A stretch of DNA of 58,711 nt from Candidatus Halobonum tyrrellensis G22 (GTDB lineage Archaea; Halobacteriota; Halobacteria; Halobacteriales; Haloferacaceae). Location of the stretch: NCBI RefSeq assembly GCF_000495475.1, contig NZ_ASGZ01000052.1, positions 1-58,711 of the forward strand, written 5' to 3'. Shown here in pieces: positions 32,858-41,816 of the stretch. Position 1 is the stretch's first letter. Every line of letters starts with the position of its first letter. Position numbers and translations under genes: made by a program. The notes beneath the pieces are model-generated. The model was not told the DNA's origin and ran no database searches. It saw nothing but the letters and a program-made list of their open reading frames with translations.

Positions 32858-35800
32858 TCAGTCGCTCCCCGGCGCGGGGAGCGTGACCGTGATGGTGTGT
32901 TCGCCGGGACCGTAGGTTCCGGTGGCGGCTTCGAGCAGTTCCTGGTCGTTGGCGGTGTCCGTCGAGAACTCGTCGCCGGGCATGGAGTAGGCGACGAGCG
33001 ACAGCGTCACCGCCTCGCAGTCGTCGGCGACGGTGAACGTGACGCTCGCCGTGCCGTCGTCCTCGACGATGTGACCGTAGTCGACGCAGTCCCGTATCTC
33101 CGCGCTCGGCCACGCGGTGTCCTTCTCCGTAATGCCCTCGTCGGCCGACCCGAACGCGAACCGCATCAGGCGGTCCTGGTCGGCGTACAGCCCCTCCTCG
33201 CCGAGGTTCTCGATGGGTTGGCCGGCGACGAAGTCCACCTGGTAGTGAGTGACCCCGTCCCCCCCGTCGCCGGGCGCGTCGCCGCCGTCGCCCGTCTCGC
33301 CGCCCGACCCGGTCAGCCGCCGAGCGAACCCGAGCGTCGGGTCGTGCTCCCACGACTTATCGAAGAAGCCGGCCGCGAGCATCGCGTTCCACCCCTCGAC
33401 CCGGACCCGGTCGTCGAAGACCAGGTAGTCGGCGGTCGGCGTCTGGGTCGGCGTCCAGTCGCGCGCGCCCGTCAGCCGAAGACCGTCGGCGCTGGTGCCG
33501 CTCTCGACTTGGACCAGGCGGTCCGACTCGGGGTTGGGCGCGACGAACGAGACACCCAGGTCGCCCTCGTACGTCTCGCCGCCGACGGTCACCTCCCCGT
33601 CGCCGACCGCCACGGGGAGGTCGTCGGCGTACTCCGCGAGCAGGCTGTTGGTCTCCGGCCGGCCGAACAGCACGAGGTGGTTGCTCGCCGCGTCCGCCTC
33701 GGTGACCGCGGTGTCGGGGACGACCGTCGCCGGGGCGCGGGCGCGCGAGACCAGACGCCCCGAGCGGAGGTTGGCCAGGTCGCGCGCGGCCTCGGTCTCC
33801 GCGTCGCTCCCGGCGGTACCGTACACCAGCAGGTAGCGGTCCTGGTGGACCTCCTTCAGGGGGCCGTACTGGTCGGGACCCTTCGCGGCGGTTGTGGGGT
33901 CGCTTGCGGTCGCCCGCGTCGCGTCGTCCCGGAAGTCGAGGTAGACCGTGTCGCCGTCGGGCAGCGACACCGACTCGCCGTCGACGAGCGCTCGCCGCGG
34001 CCCGCCGCGTTCGTCGAACACCGTCGCGTCGAGTTCGAGCACCGCGACGTTCTCGGTTTCGATGGCTACCCCGTCGTCGGTCACCCGGGCGTCGACGCGC
34101 GTGGGGTCGTACACCCGGACCTGCTCGGGGACCGCCACCCAGTACTTCGCGTGTTCGACCCGGAGGTTGGTGGTGAAGAGGTGGACGTGTTCGGGGTACG
34201 GGTCGCGGGTCGTCGACAGGAGGAACTCCATCAGGTCGGGATGGTTGACCGTGTCCGCCCCCTCGCCGATGTCGGCGTCCCACCAGTGGCCCTGCCCCGG
34301 CACCTCCAGAAGCGCGGCGTCCACCTCGTCGGGGTCGGGGTTCGAGTAGCGCCGGCCCACCTCGCCGCGGACGGTCAGCCCGCGGTTGGCGAGCGCTCGG
34401 ACGTACGTCCGCGGGTGGACCGACGGGACGGAGGTGTCCTGACCGCCGTGGAGCACGAACGTCGGGAGCGTGCCGTCGGCGGCGTTCTCGGTCTTGGGGA
34501 GCGCGAGGTTCTTGTACAGCGACGTCTCGGCCAGCGACTTGAGCCGGGGGTGGGTGTACAGTTTGTCGCGTTCGAACGGCACCACGATGTACGTCTCGTG
34601 GTCGGTCCATCCCGCGGAGGGCGCCAGCCCCGCGAACCGGTCGGGGTTGGTGAGTCCGACGTGCCACGTCCCGTGGCCACCCATCGAGTGCCCCGTCAGG
34701 TAGACCGCGTTCTCGTCGATGTCGTACCGGCGCTTCATCTCCGCCATCGCATCGAGGTCGTCGACCCGGCCGAGGTCCTCGTGGTCGTAGTTGGCCGGGC
34801 CGCGCGCGCCCGGCGCGACGAAGTACGTGTTCTCCCGCTGGGTGTACGCCCCGACCCCGTTGATCGAGGGGACGTTCGCGCCGTGGAGCGCCACCACAAG
34901 GTCGAACGGTCCCTCCGAGTCGGGGTTCGGCGGTTCGCGCACCGAGAACTCCTGGACGCTCCCGTCGACGTCGGAGACGAACGTGGTCTGGAATCGCGTC
35001 TCCTCCTCGGCGCGCACTCGGAGCGGTATCGACCGCTCGGCCGTGACGCCGTCGGCGGTGACCCGCGCGAGCACCGACACCGGTGACGACGCGACCGGGA
35101 AGTCGGCGGCGGCCCCGGTCGTCCCGCCCGAGCGGTCGGCGTCGACCGCGTCGGGCCCGACGGCTGTCGAGGTCATGGCGAGACCGGGCGGGCCCTCGCC
35201 GCCCGCGTCGGGGGACGCCGCGTCGACCGCGGCCGCCTCGCCGTCACCGTCGCCGGCGAGAACGACCGGGCCGTCGGTCCGGACGCGGGTCTCGATCCGG
35301 CGCGTCTCGTACGGCGCGAGCGGCCGTTCCGTCTCGGTCGTCACCGTCAGCAGGCCGTCGCTCTCGGGCGCGAACGTGAGGGTCACGTCCCGCTCCTCGG
35401 CGGTCGTGTTGGTCACCCGGACGGAGGCGGGCCGGTCGAGCGACTCGCCCGCGCGCAGGTCGGGGAGGACCGCGTTCTGTGGCGTCCCGCGGAACGGCGC
35501 GAGGTCGTTCACCTCGACGGGCGCGCGCGGCGGACGGAACGAGACGCTCACCGACCCGGCGCCGAGCGTGACGGTGTTCTTCACCAGCACCACGTTGGTC
35601 CCCGCCTGGAGGGTTAGCCCCGCGGGCGCCTCGTCGTACCGCGACCCGTTGACCCACGCCGCGGTGGCGTCCGTCTCCAGGACCGCACGGCGCGGCGCGT
35701 CCAAGTCGAACGTGGTGATGGCGTAGCCTGCCGAGTAGACCACGCCCCCGTAGCCGAACCAGTCCTGGAGGTCGTCGGTCAACCCGTCGGCGTCGACCAG

Positions 35801-36211
35801 CGGCATCAACCCCTCCGTCGGCGTGATCCGGTCGGAGAACTCCAGCGGGACCGACCCGTCGCTCGCCTCGACCGCGCCCCAGCCGACCGTGGCGCCGGCC
35901 GCGAACGCCGACTGGAGCGGCGCGTCGGTGTCGCCCTCACCCGCCGCGAACGCGTCCTCGCCACCGGCGGGGAACAGCCACCCGGTCTCCACCCCGCGGC
36001 GCTGGTACTGGAACGGGCCGACCGCGAGCCACGACCGGGGCGTGAACGCCTCCGACACCGGGTCGGCGTCGGTGTCGGCGACCGCGGGCCCCTCGCGTAG
36101 CTCCGCGGCGGCCGCCGGGTCGCTCGCCGCCGCGAGCACACCGCCGCCGGCCGCGGCCGCGAACGCACGCCTGCTCAGGTTCGGTTCGTCGAAGTCGACG
36201 TCTCGTCGCAT
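32858..36211 (-). CDS. Tat-exported multidomain alpha/beta hydrolase (esterase-like)
   Basis: A 1117-residue protein. The N-terminus has a twin-arginine signal (LSRRAFAAAAGGGVLAAAS, about 11-29). A beta-rich region follows (about 50-400). An alpha/beta hydrolase domain (about 430-680) has nucleophile motif GHSMGGHGTWH (Ser near 508), HGGQDTSVPSVHP (Asp near 591) and GQGHWWDAD (His near 642), as in PHB-depolymerase/feruloyl-esterase-like enzymes. Residues about 690-980 are a further mixed domain. The last ~100 residues (ITLSL-type VAYSMPGDEF...TYGPGEHTITVTLP) resemble a C-terminal module seen in other haloarchaeal secreted proteins. ATG 36211 puts the RR motif at the N-terminus. The substrate is unknown: polyester, polysaccharide ester or peptide. 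Confidence 0.85.
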   Translation of the reverse strand: MRRDVDFDEPNLSRRAFAAAAGGGVLAAASDPAAAAELREGPAVADTDADPVSEAFTPRSWLAVGPFQYQRRGVETGWLFPAGGEDAFAAGEGDTDAPLQSAFAAGATVGWGAVEASDGSVPLEFSDRITPTEGLMPLVDADGLTDDLQDWFGYGGVVYSAGYAITTFDLDAPRRAVLETDATAAWVNGSRYDEAPAGLTLQAGTNVVLVKNTVTLGAGSVSVSFRPPRAPVEVNDLAPFRGTPQNAVLPDLRAGESLDRPASVRVTNTTAEERDVTLTFAPESDGLLTVTTETERPLAPYETRRIETRVRTDGPVVLAGDGDGEAAAVDAASPDAGGEGPPGLAMTSTAVGPDAVDADRSGGTTGAAADFPVASSPVSVLARVTADGVTAERSIPLRVRAEEETRFQTTFVSDVDGSVQEFSVREPPNPDSEGPFDLVVALHGANVPSINGVGAYTQRENTYFVAPGARGPANYDHEDLGRVDDLDAMAEMKRRYDIDENAVYLTGHSMGGHGTWHVGLTNPDRFAGLAPSAGWTDHETYIVVPFERDKLYTHPRLKSLAETSLYKNLALPKTENAADGTLPTFVLHGGQDTSVPSVHPRTYVRALANRGLTVRGEVGRRYSNPDPDEVDAALLEVPGQGHWWDADIGEGADTVNHPDLMEFLLSTTRDPYPEHVHLFTTNLRVEHAKYWVAVPEQVRVYDPTRVDARVTDDGVAIETENVAVLELDATVFDERGGPRRALVDGESVSLPDGDTVYLDFRDDATRATASDPTTAAKGPDQYGPLKEVHQDRYLLVYGTAGSDAETEAARDLANLRSGRLVSRARAPATVVPDTAVTEADAASNHLVLFGRPETNSLLAEYADDLPVAVGDGEVTVGGETYEGDLGVSFVAPNPESDRLVQVESGTSADGLRLTGARDWTPTQTPTADYLVFDDRVRVEGWNAMLAAGFFDKSWEHDPTLGFARRLTGSGGETGDGGDAPGDGGDGVTHYQVDFVAGQPIENLGEEGLYADQDRLMRFAFGSADEGITEKDTAWPSAEIRDCVDYGHIVEDDGTASVTFTVADDCEAVTLSLVAYSMPGDEFSTDTANDQELLEAATGTYGPGEHTITVTLPAPGSD

Positions 36212-36359
36212 ACTTTCTACCACAGTTAGATGTTGTGTGATTAATCTACTTTCCTCTTGGTTGAACAAACACCCCCAACAGTTTGTCGTGTACAGGGATA
36301 TCACGTATCCAGCTACGTTTAATATTTCAGCCGCCCTCTCTGTAGTCGGTAACACTCCG
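36212..36359. promoter_or_regulatory. AT-rich divergent promoter between the hydrolase and Hsp20 copy 2
   Basis: This is the most AT-rich stretch in the window. GATTAATC (36239-36246) is a palindromic TATA-like element about 30 bp before the leftward hydrolase start. TTTAATAT (36318-36325) lies about 35 bp before the rightward Hsp20 start. Between them are two inverted repeats: ACAAAC (36265-36270)/GTTTGT (36281-36286), and GGATA (36296-36300)/TATCC (36306-36310), the latter just upstream of the Hsp20 TATA element. They are candidate regulator sites. Confidence 0.55.
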
Positions 36360-36803
36360 ATGACCCGAATGACTCCCTTCGACGACATGAACCGCATGTT
36401 CGACCGCATGACCCGCGGCTTCGACGAGAACTGGGGGCAGGGCTGGAACGGCGGTCGCGGCCGGTTCGGCCGCTTCAGCATCGACCTCGCCGAGTACGAC
36501 GACGAACTCGTCGTGGTCGCCGACCTCCCCGGCTACGACACCGACGAGCTCGACGTGAGCGTCGACGACGGCCGGCTCACCATCGCGGCCGAACACGCCG
36601 CCGAACGCGAGGAGGGCGACGAGGGCGCGTACCTCCGCCGCGAGCGCCACAGCGCGTCCGCCCGGCGCACCGTCTCGCTGCCCGCCGAGATCCGCGAGGC
36701 GGACGCGAACGCGACGTACACCAACGGCGTGCTCACCGTCACCCTCCCCAAACTCCACGTCGAGGACGGCGACGAGGACGCCCACCGCATCGACGTCGAC
36801 TGA
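36360..36803 (+). CDS. Hsp20/alpha-crystallin small heat shock protein (copy 2)
   Basis: A 147-residue chaperone. The N-terminus is Met/Phe/Trp-rich (PFDDMNRMFDRMTRGFDENW), a class seen in haloarchaeal Hsp14/Hsp20. The alpha-crystallin domain (about 42-140) includes IDLAEYDDELVVVADLPGYD and ATYTNGVLTVTLPK. ATG 36360 or 36369 are both possible; 36360 is nearer to the expected transcript start. It is divergent from the Tat-exported hydrolase gene. Confidence 0.93.
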   Translation: MTRMTPFDDMNRMFDRMTRGFDENWGQGWNGGRGRFGRFSIDLAEYDDELVVVADLPGYDTDELDVSVDDGRLTIAAEHAAEREEGDEGAYLRRERHSASARRTVSLPAEIREADANATYTNGVLTVTLPKLHVEDGDEDAHRIDVD

Positions 36804-36922
36804 GCCGCGGGAGGGTAGAACCGACCTCGGGTCGACCCGCGTCGGCCGAACTCGGCCGGGCGGGTGACCGTTCCGACGTTTCGAACACCGCGTTTTCCGA
36901 CCGCCGCGACCGGCGAGCCGCG

Positions 36923-39610
36923 CTACTCCGCGATGTCGATCGCCGGCCGGCCGGGTTCGGCCTTCCGGGCGACGCTGTCGTCGGCCTCGTCGGCGCGCAG
37001 GACGCGGACGGGCGCGTCGAACTCGCGTTCGACCAGCCACGCCGCCGCGGTCAGCGCGTCGTACTCCGCGTCGGGCGACAGCGCGGGCGTCAGCGCCTCC
37101 CGCTCGGCCTGAAGGTCCTTCCCGTAGTCGGCGGCCGCGTCGCCGTGTTCGCGGATCTCGTCGTGACCCATCAGCTCGCCGACCAGGTTGGGCGCGTCGC
37201 TGTCGAGCGCTATCTCCAGCGCGCGGTGTTTCCAGTCGGGCGCGACCACCACGTCGACCCGTTCCGGCTCGTCGATCCCCGCCACGTCGACGATGTTGCG
37301 CACGTCGCCGCGGGTGTTCTCGACCAGCCGCCGCCGCCGCTCGGCCGTCTCGACGTCCGCGTCCGACGCCGGCCAGTCGGCGTCGACGACGAACCCCTCG
37401 CCGCCCAGTTCCTCGTGGAGCGTCTCACACAGGTGCGGGGCGACCGGCGCCAGCAGGCGGACCGCGACCGTCAGCCCCCGCCGGAACACGGCGTCGTCCA
37501 CCCCGTCGGCGTGCTCGCGGTAGTTGCGGAGCGTGCTCACCAGCCCCTGCGCCTCCCGCAGCGCGGTGTTGAACGTGAGCGTGTCGTACTCCTCGGTGGC
37601 GACGGCGACGGCGGCGTCCACCTCGCCGTCGACGTACGCCGCGACCGGGTCGTCGGGGTCGACCCCGCTCGCGTCGGCCGCGTCGGCGTCGAACGCCTCG
37701 ACCGTCCGCTTCAGCCGCGTCAGGAACCGGTAGGTCGAGCGCACCCCCTCCTCCGACCAGTCGAAGTCGCGTTCGGGCTGGGCGGCCTGCATCATGAACA
37801 GCCGCGCGGTGTCGGCGCCGTACTCGTCGACGATCCGCTGGGGCGAGACGACGTTCCCCTTCGACTTCGACATCTTCTCGCCGTCCAACTGGACCATCCC
37901 CTGTGCGAGCAGGCGCTCGAACGGTTCGCGGTGTTCGAGCATCTCCATGTCGGCGACGACCTTCGTGACGAACCGCGCGTACAGCAGGTGCATCACCGCG
38001 TGTTCGATCCCGCCGACGTACTGCTCGACGGGCATCCAGTCGTTCGCCCGGTCGACGTCGAACGGGGCGTCGCCCAGGTCGGGCGAGACGTACCGCAGGA
38101 AGTACCACGAGGAGTCGACGAACGTGTCCATCGTGTCCGTCTCGCGGACCGCCTCGCCGCCGCAGTCCGGGCAGGTGGTGCGTTTCCACTCCTCGGCGGC
38201 GTCCAGCGGGTTGCCCGTCGTGTTGACGAACTCCGGCAGTTCCACGGGCAGTTCCGCCTCCGGGACGAGGACGGGTCCGCAGTCGTCGCAGTGGACGACC
38301 GGGATCGGCGTCCCCCAGTAGCGCTGTCTGGAGATGCCCCAGTCGCGCAGGCGGTACTGGACGTGCGACTCGGCGGAGTCGATGGCCGCGGTCAGCCGCT
38401 CGCGCGCCTCGGCGCTCGCCAGCCCGTCGTACTCGCCGCTGTTGACCAGGACGCCGTCGTCCGTGTAGGCGGCGTCGCTCACGTCGGGCGGGGTCGGCTC
38501 ACCGTCGTCGGCCTCCCCGTCCGCGGGGGCGGGCGCGACCACCGGCACGATGTCGACCCCCATCTTCTCCGCGAACGCGTGGTCGCGGTCGTCGTGGCCG
38601 GGCACGCCCATCAGCGCGCCCGTCCCCACGTCCGAGAGCACGAAGTCCGCGACGAAGACGGGCACCTCCTCGCCGGTCGCCGGGTTCGTCGCCGTCAGGT
38701 CGGTGGCGACGCCGTTCGGTTCGTCGCCGTCGGGGTCCGCCTCCTCCTCGAGGAACCGCCGCACGTCGTCGTCCGCCGCGGCCAGTTCCTCGCTGATCGG
38801 GTGGTCGGGCGCGAGCGCGAAGAACGTCGCGCCGTGAATCGTGTCGAGGCGGGTGGTGAACGCCTCCACCTCGCCGCGCCCCGACACGTCGAAGCTCACG
38901 CGCGCGCCCTCCTGCCGGCCGATCCAGTTGCGCTGCATCTGCCGGACGCTGTCGGGCCACCCCTCCAGGTCGTCGAGTCCGTCGACCAACTCGTCGGCGT
39001 ACTCGGTGATCTTCAGGAACCACTGGTCGAGTTCGCGCTGTTCGACCGGCGTGCCGCAGCGCCAGCAGCGCTCGTCGTCGCCCTCGACCTGTTCGTCCGC
39101 GAGTACCGTCTCGCAGTTGGGACACCAGTTGACCTCGGCGGCCTCCCGTTCGACCAGCCCCTCCTCGGAGAAGCGCTCGAACAGCCACTGGTTCCACTTG
39201 TAGTAGTCGGGCGTGCAGGTGGTCACCTCGCGGTCCCAGTCGTAGCCGAACCCCATCGACTCCATCTGCCCCCGCATCGTCTCGATGCAGTCGAGCGTCC
39301 AGTCGCGGGGGTTGGTGTCGCGCTCCTTGGCGGCGTTCTCGGCGGGCAGGCCGAACGCGTCCCACCCCATCGGGTGGAGCACGCTGTCGCCGCACATCCG
39401 ACGGTAGCGGGCGTACGCGTCCGTGATCGTGTAGTTGCGGACGTGGCCCATGTGGAGCTGTCCGGACGGGTAGGGGTACATCCCCAGCACGTACGTCGGG
39501 TCCGTCGCGTCGTCGGGCGTCCGGTACGCGTCGGTCTCATCCCACGCCTCCTGCCAGCGTCGTTCGACCGCCGCGTGGTCGTATCCCTCCTCGGGTGGGG
39601 ACTCGGACAT
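36923..39610 (-). CDS. leuS: Leucyl-tRNA synthetase (bacterial type)
   Basis: An 895-residue class I aminoacyl-tRNA synthetase charging tRNA-Leu. The HIGH motif appears as YPSGQLHMGHVRNYT (about 47-61) and KMSKS in GEKMSKSKGNVV (about 580). The CP1 editing domain shows the Thr-rich FTTRLDTIHGATFF and the editing Asp in GVPGHDDRDHAFA. CPNCETVL...CWRCG and CPDCGGEA are zinc clusters. Motifs and insertions match bacterial LeuRS, known for haloarchaea, rather than the archaeal/eukaryotic form. It is monocistronic. Confidence 0.95.
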   Translation of the reverse strand: MSESPPEEGYDHAAVERRWQEAWDETDAYRTPDDATDPTYVLGMYPYPSGQLHMGHVRNYTITDAYARYRRMCGDSVLHPMGWDAFGLPAENAAKERDTNPRDWTLDCIETMRGQMESMGFGYDWDREVTTCTPDYYKWNQWLFERFSEEGLVEREAAEVNWCPNCETVLADEQVEGDDERCWRCGTPVEQRELDQWFLKITEYADELVDGLDDLEGWPDSVRQMQRNWIGRQEGARVSFDVSGRGEVEAFTTRLDTIHGATFFALAPDHPISEELAAADDDVRRFLEEEADPDGDEPNGVATDLTATNPATGEEVPVFVADFVLSDVGTGALMGVPGHDDRDHAFAEKMGVDIVPVVAPAPADGEADDGEPTPPDVSDAAYTDDGVLVNSGEYDGLASAEARERLTAAIDSAESHVQYRLRDWGISRQRYWGTPIPVVHCDDCGPVLVPEAELPVELPEFVNTTGNPLDAAEEWKRTTCPDCGGEAVRETDTMDTFVDSSWYFLRYVSPDLGDAPFDVDRANDWMPVEQYVGGIEHAVMHLLYARFVTKVVADMEMLEHREPFERLLAQGMVQLDGEKMSKSKGNVVSPQRIVDEYGADTARLFMMQAAQPERDFDWSEEGVRSTYRFLTRLKRTVEAFDADAADASGVDPDDPVAAYVDGEVDAAVAVATEEYDTLTFNTALREAQGLVSTLRNYREHADGVDDAVFRRGLTVAVRLLAPVAPHLCETLHEELGGEGFVVDADWPASDADVETAERRRRLVENTRGDVRNIVDVAGIDEPERVDVVVAPDWKHRALEIALDSDAPNLVGELMGHDEIREHGDAAADYGKDLQAEREALTPALSPDAEYDALTAAAWLVEREFDAPVRVLRADEADDSVARKAEPGRPAIDIAE

Positions 39611-39777
39611 TCTCGTGTCCGTTCATCGTCCGCTTTTACCCCTATACCTTTCCATCCGACTGTCGTTCGGGCCGACCCCCGCGGTCGCACCCCGCCGGCG
39701 CCGGGCGACCGTCGGGTCCGGCCGCCAGTCGGACCCACACCGGTTCGGTTTTAGTGACGGCGGGCGTCCGTACGGGT

Positions 39778-39996
39778 ATGAGCGACGAGACCAGCGACGA
39801 CCCGGGACCGGTGAGCCGAGTGTACCGGACCGTCACGCCCGGCTATCGCGGACACGACGACCCCGGGATGAACGCGGTCGGGTGGGCGATCCTCCTCGGA
39901 CTGATGGTGATGTTCGCGCCGTTGTTGCCGTTCATCGTGATCGTCTGGCTCATCAGCAAGGTCGTCGACGCGCTCACCCCCGGCAACCACCTGTAG
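39778..39996 (+). CDS. Small membrane protein (DUF7535-like)
   Basis: A 72-residue protein. A hydrophilic N-terminus with VSRVYRTVTPGYRGHDDPGMNAVGW is followed by a long hydrophobic region (AILLGLMVMFAPLLPFIVIVWLIS, about 38-61), likely one hairpin or a long helix. It matches my recollection of a haloarchaeal family of unknown function. A TATA-like GGTTTTAG (39747-39754) lies 25-30 bp upstream of ATG 39778, which supports the start. Confidence 0.7.
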   Translation: MSDETSDDPGPVSRVYRTVTPGYRGHDDPGMNAVGWAILLGLMVMFAPLLPFIVIVWLISKVVDALTPGNHL

Positions 39997-40080
39997 AACG
40001 ATTTCCGAAACCGGACGGGACGGGAGGGGAGGGAGCCGCTCCCCGAGCGGACGCGTCCGCCGGCCCGCAGTCGCGTTCTC

Positions 40081-41079
40081 CTACTCCCGGTCGCCGAGAC
40101 CGAGCAGGTCGAACGGGTAGCCGTTGTCGCGTTCGTCCGCGTGTTCGTAGACGACGTGTGCGGCCGCGACGTCCTGGATCGCGAGACCGGTCGAGTCGAA
40201 CACCGTGACCCCGTCGTCGTCGGTCCGGCCCGCGCGGTCGCCGACGACGATCTCGCCGATCTCCCCGTAGATGTCGTCGTCGGTCAGCGTCCCCGCGGCG
40301 TACGGGACGTTGATCTCCCCCGAGTGAGTGGTCTGTGCGTGGTCGTCGATCACGAGTTTCGCGTCGAGCAGTAGCTCGTCGGCGAGTTCGTGTTTCCCCT
40401 CGGCGTCGGCGCCCATCGCGTTGATGTGGGTGTGTTCGCCCACGTCCGCCCGCGAGACGACGGGCGACTCGACCGGCGTCACCGTCGAGAGCACGTCGCA
40501 CGACGCGGCCTCCGCGATCGACCCCGCGCGCACGTCGAACCGGTCGTCGAACGCGTCGACGAACCGCGCGACGCGCTCCTCGTCCAGGTCCGACACCACC
40601 ACCTCCTCGATCGCTCGAACCGTGGCGATCGCTTCCAACTGGGTGTACGACTGGACGCCAGCGCCGACGATGCCGAGCGAGGTAGCGTCCGCCACGGCGA
40701 GGTGGTCGGTGGCGACCGCCGCCGCCGCGCCCGTCCGCTTCATCGTGAGTTCCGTCCCGTCGAGGATCGCCAGCGGGAACGCGGTCTCCGGGCTGGAGTA
40801 CACCATCGTCCCCATCACCGTCGGCAGGTCGTACTCCGCCTCGTTGTCGGTGTGGACGTTGACCCACTTGACGCCCGCGGCGTCCCACTCGCCCGCGTCG
40901 AGGTAGGCGGGCATCGACCGGAAGTCGCCGTTGTACTGCGGGAGGTCGACGTAGCTCTTCGGCGGCATCTGGGCGTCGCCGCGCTCGTACGCCGCGAACG
41001 CCTCCTCGACCGCCGGCACGAGTTCCCCCATCGCCGCGTTCTCGTGGACCGCGTCGCTGTTGAGTAGGAGCGTCTCCAT
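40081..41079 (-). CDS. Ornithine cyclodeaminase / alanine dehydrogenase family protein
   Basis: A 332-residue NAD(P)-dependent protein of the mu-crystallin family. KSYVDLPQYNGDFRSMPAY and GVKWVNVHTDN line the substrate pocket (Lys, Arg). LTMKRTGAAAAVATDHLA, the nucleotide motif GIVGAGVQSYTQLEAI and HINAMGADAEGKHELADELLL follow. Members convert ornithine to proline or act as archaeal alanine dehydrogenases; sequence alone does not tell which. ATG 41079. It is monocistronic. Confidence 0.88.
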   Translation of the reverse strand: METLLLNSDAVHENAAMGELVPAVEEAFAAYERGDAQMPPKSYVDLPQYNGDFRSMPAYLDAGEWDAAGVKWVNVHTDNEAEYDLPTVMGTMVYSSPETAFPLAILDGTELTMKRTGAAAAVATDHLAVADATSLGIVGAGVQSYTQLEAIATVRAIEEVVVSDLDEERVARFVDAFDDRFDVRAGSIAEAASCDVLSTVTPVESPVVSRADVGEHTHINAMGADAEGKHELADELLLDAKLVIDDHAQTTHSGEINVPYAAGTLTDDDIYGEIGEIVVGDRAGRTDDDGVTVFDSTGLAIQDVAAAHVVYEHADERDNGYPFDLLGLGDRE

Positions 41080-41220
41080 TCGCTGGCAAGTTTTACGCGA
41101 CCCGTTAGAAAGCCACCGGTCGCGGCGTCGAGACGGTCGACCGGGCGCGTCTCCCGGCGCCCCCCGGAAGACCCATGCCGTTCGACTCCGTCGCGGGTCG
41201 TGATGTCACCGCCCTCCAGC

Positions 41221-41694
41221 ATGCGTCTCGCGGTCGTACTCGCGCTCGTCGTCCTCGCCGCCGGCTGTCTCGACGGCACGCCCGGGGGCACGCCGACCGC
41301 GACTCCGACACCCACGCCCACCGGGTCGGTTACGTCGACGACGCCGACCGGGACGTTCCCCGGCAGCGAACACGCCGCCGACCGGCCCGAACCGAGCCAC
41401 CCGGTCACGCTCTCCAACCGGTGGAACCGCAGCGTCGAGATGCGCGTGACGGTCGTCCGCGAGGCGACCGACGGGACGGTCCACGAGGCGACGTACGACG
41501 TACCGGCCGGGAGCGAGCGCGCGGTCTACGACACCGCGGAGGCCGACCCCGACGGCGTCGAGGCGTTCACCGTGACCGTGAGCGCGCGGAACGCGACCCA
41601 GTCCGTGACGATAGAGAGCTCGCAGTGTTACGGCGACGTGTACGCCGAGGTCGGGGCGGACGGCGACCTGTTCGTCACGTACGCGGTCTGTTGA
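41221..41694 (+). CDS. Predicted lipoprotein, function unknown
   Basis: A 157-residue exported protein. The signal peptide MRLAVVLALVVLAAGC ends in lipobox LAAGC with lipidated Cys16. A Thr/Pro-rich stalk (TPTATPTPTPTGSVTSTTP) follows, typical of haloarchaeal surface proteins. A small beta-sandwich-like domain comes next (SVEMRVTVVREATDGTVHEATYDVPAG), with two cysteines near the end (QCYGD, AVC) that may pair. I chose ATG 41221 because it starts the signal peptide; GTG 41200/ATG 41203 would add non-signal residues. Confidence 0.75.
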   Translation: MRLAVVLALVVLAAGCLDGTPGGTPTATPTPTPTGSVTSTTPTGTFPGSEHAADRPEPSHPVTLSNRWNRSVEMRVTVVREATDGTVHEATYDVPAGSERAVYDTAEADPDGVEAFTVTVSARNATQSVTIESSQCYGDVYAEVGADGDLFVTYAVC

Positions 41695-41816
41695 GCGCCG
41701 GACGGAGCCGCGGCTATCGGGTGGTGTCGAGCGGGTCGAAAGAACGGGAAGTCGAGCGTTCGGTCGGGAGGCGGTGCGGCAGTCGTCGGTGGGGGTGAAC
41801 AGCTCGTCGGCCTACT

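Noticed and set aside
33357-34667. Long open frames opposite or overlapping real genes, such as this 436-residue one inside the hydrolase gene
   Set aside because: They are Arg/Pro/Gly-rich with no domain pattern and arise because stop codons are rare in this GC-rich DNA; the other strand or frame carries a recognised protein.
36212-36481. N-terminal extension of the large hydrolase to give 1207 residues
   Set aside because: It would place 90 residues before the twin-arginine signal and run through the divergent promoter and the Hsp20 gene.
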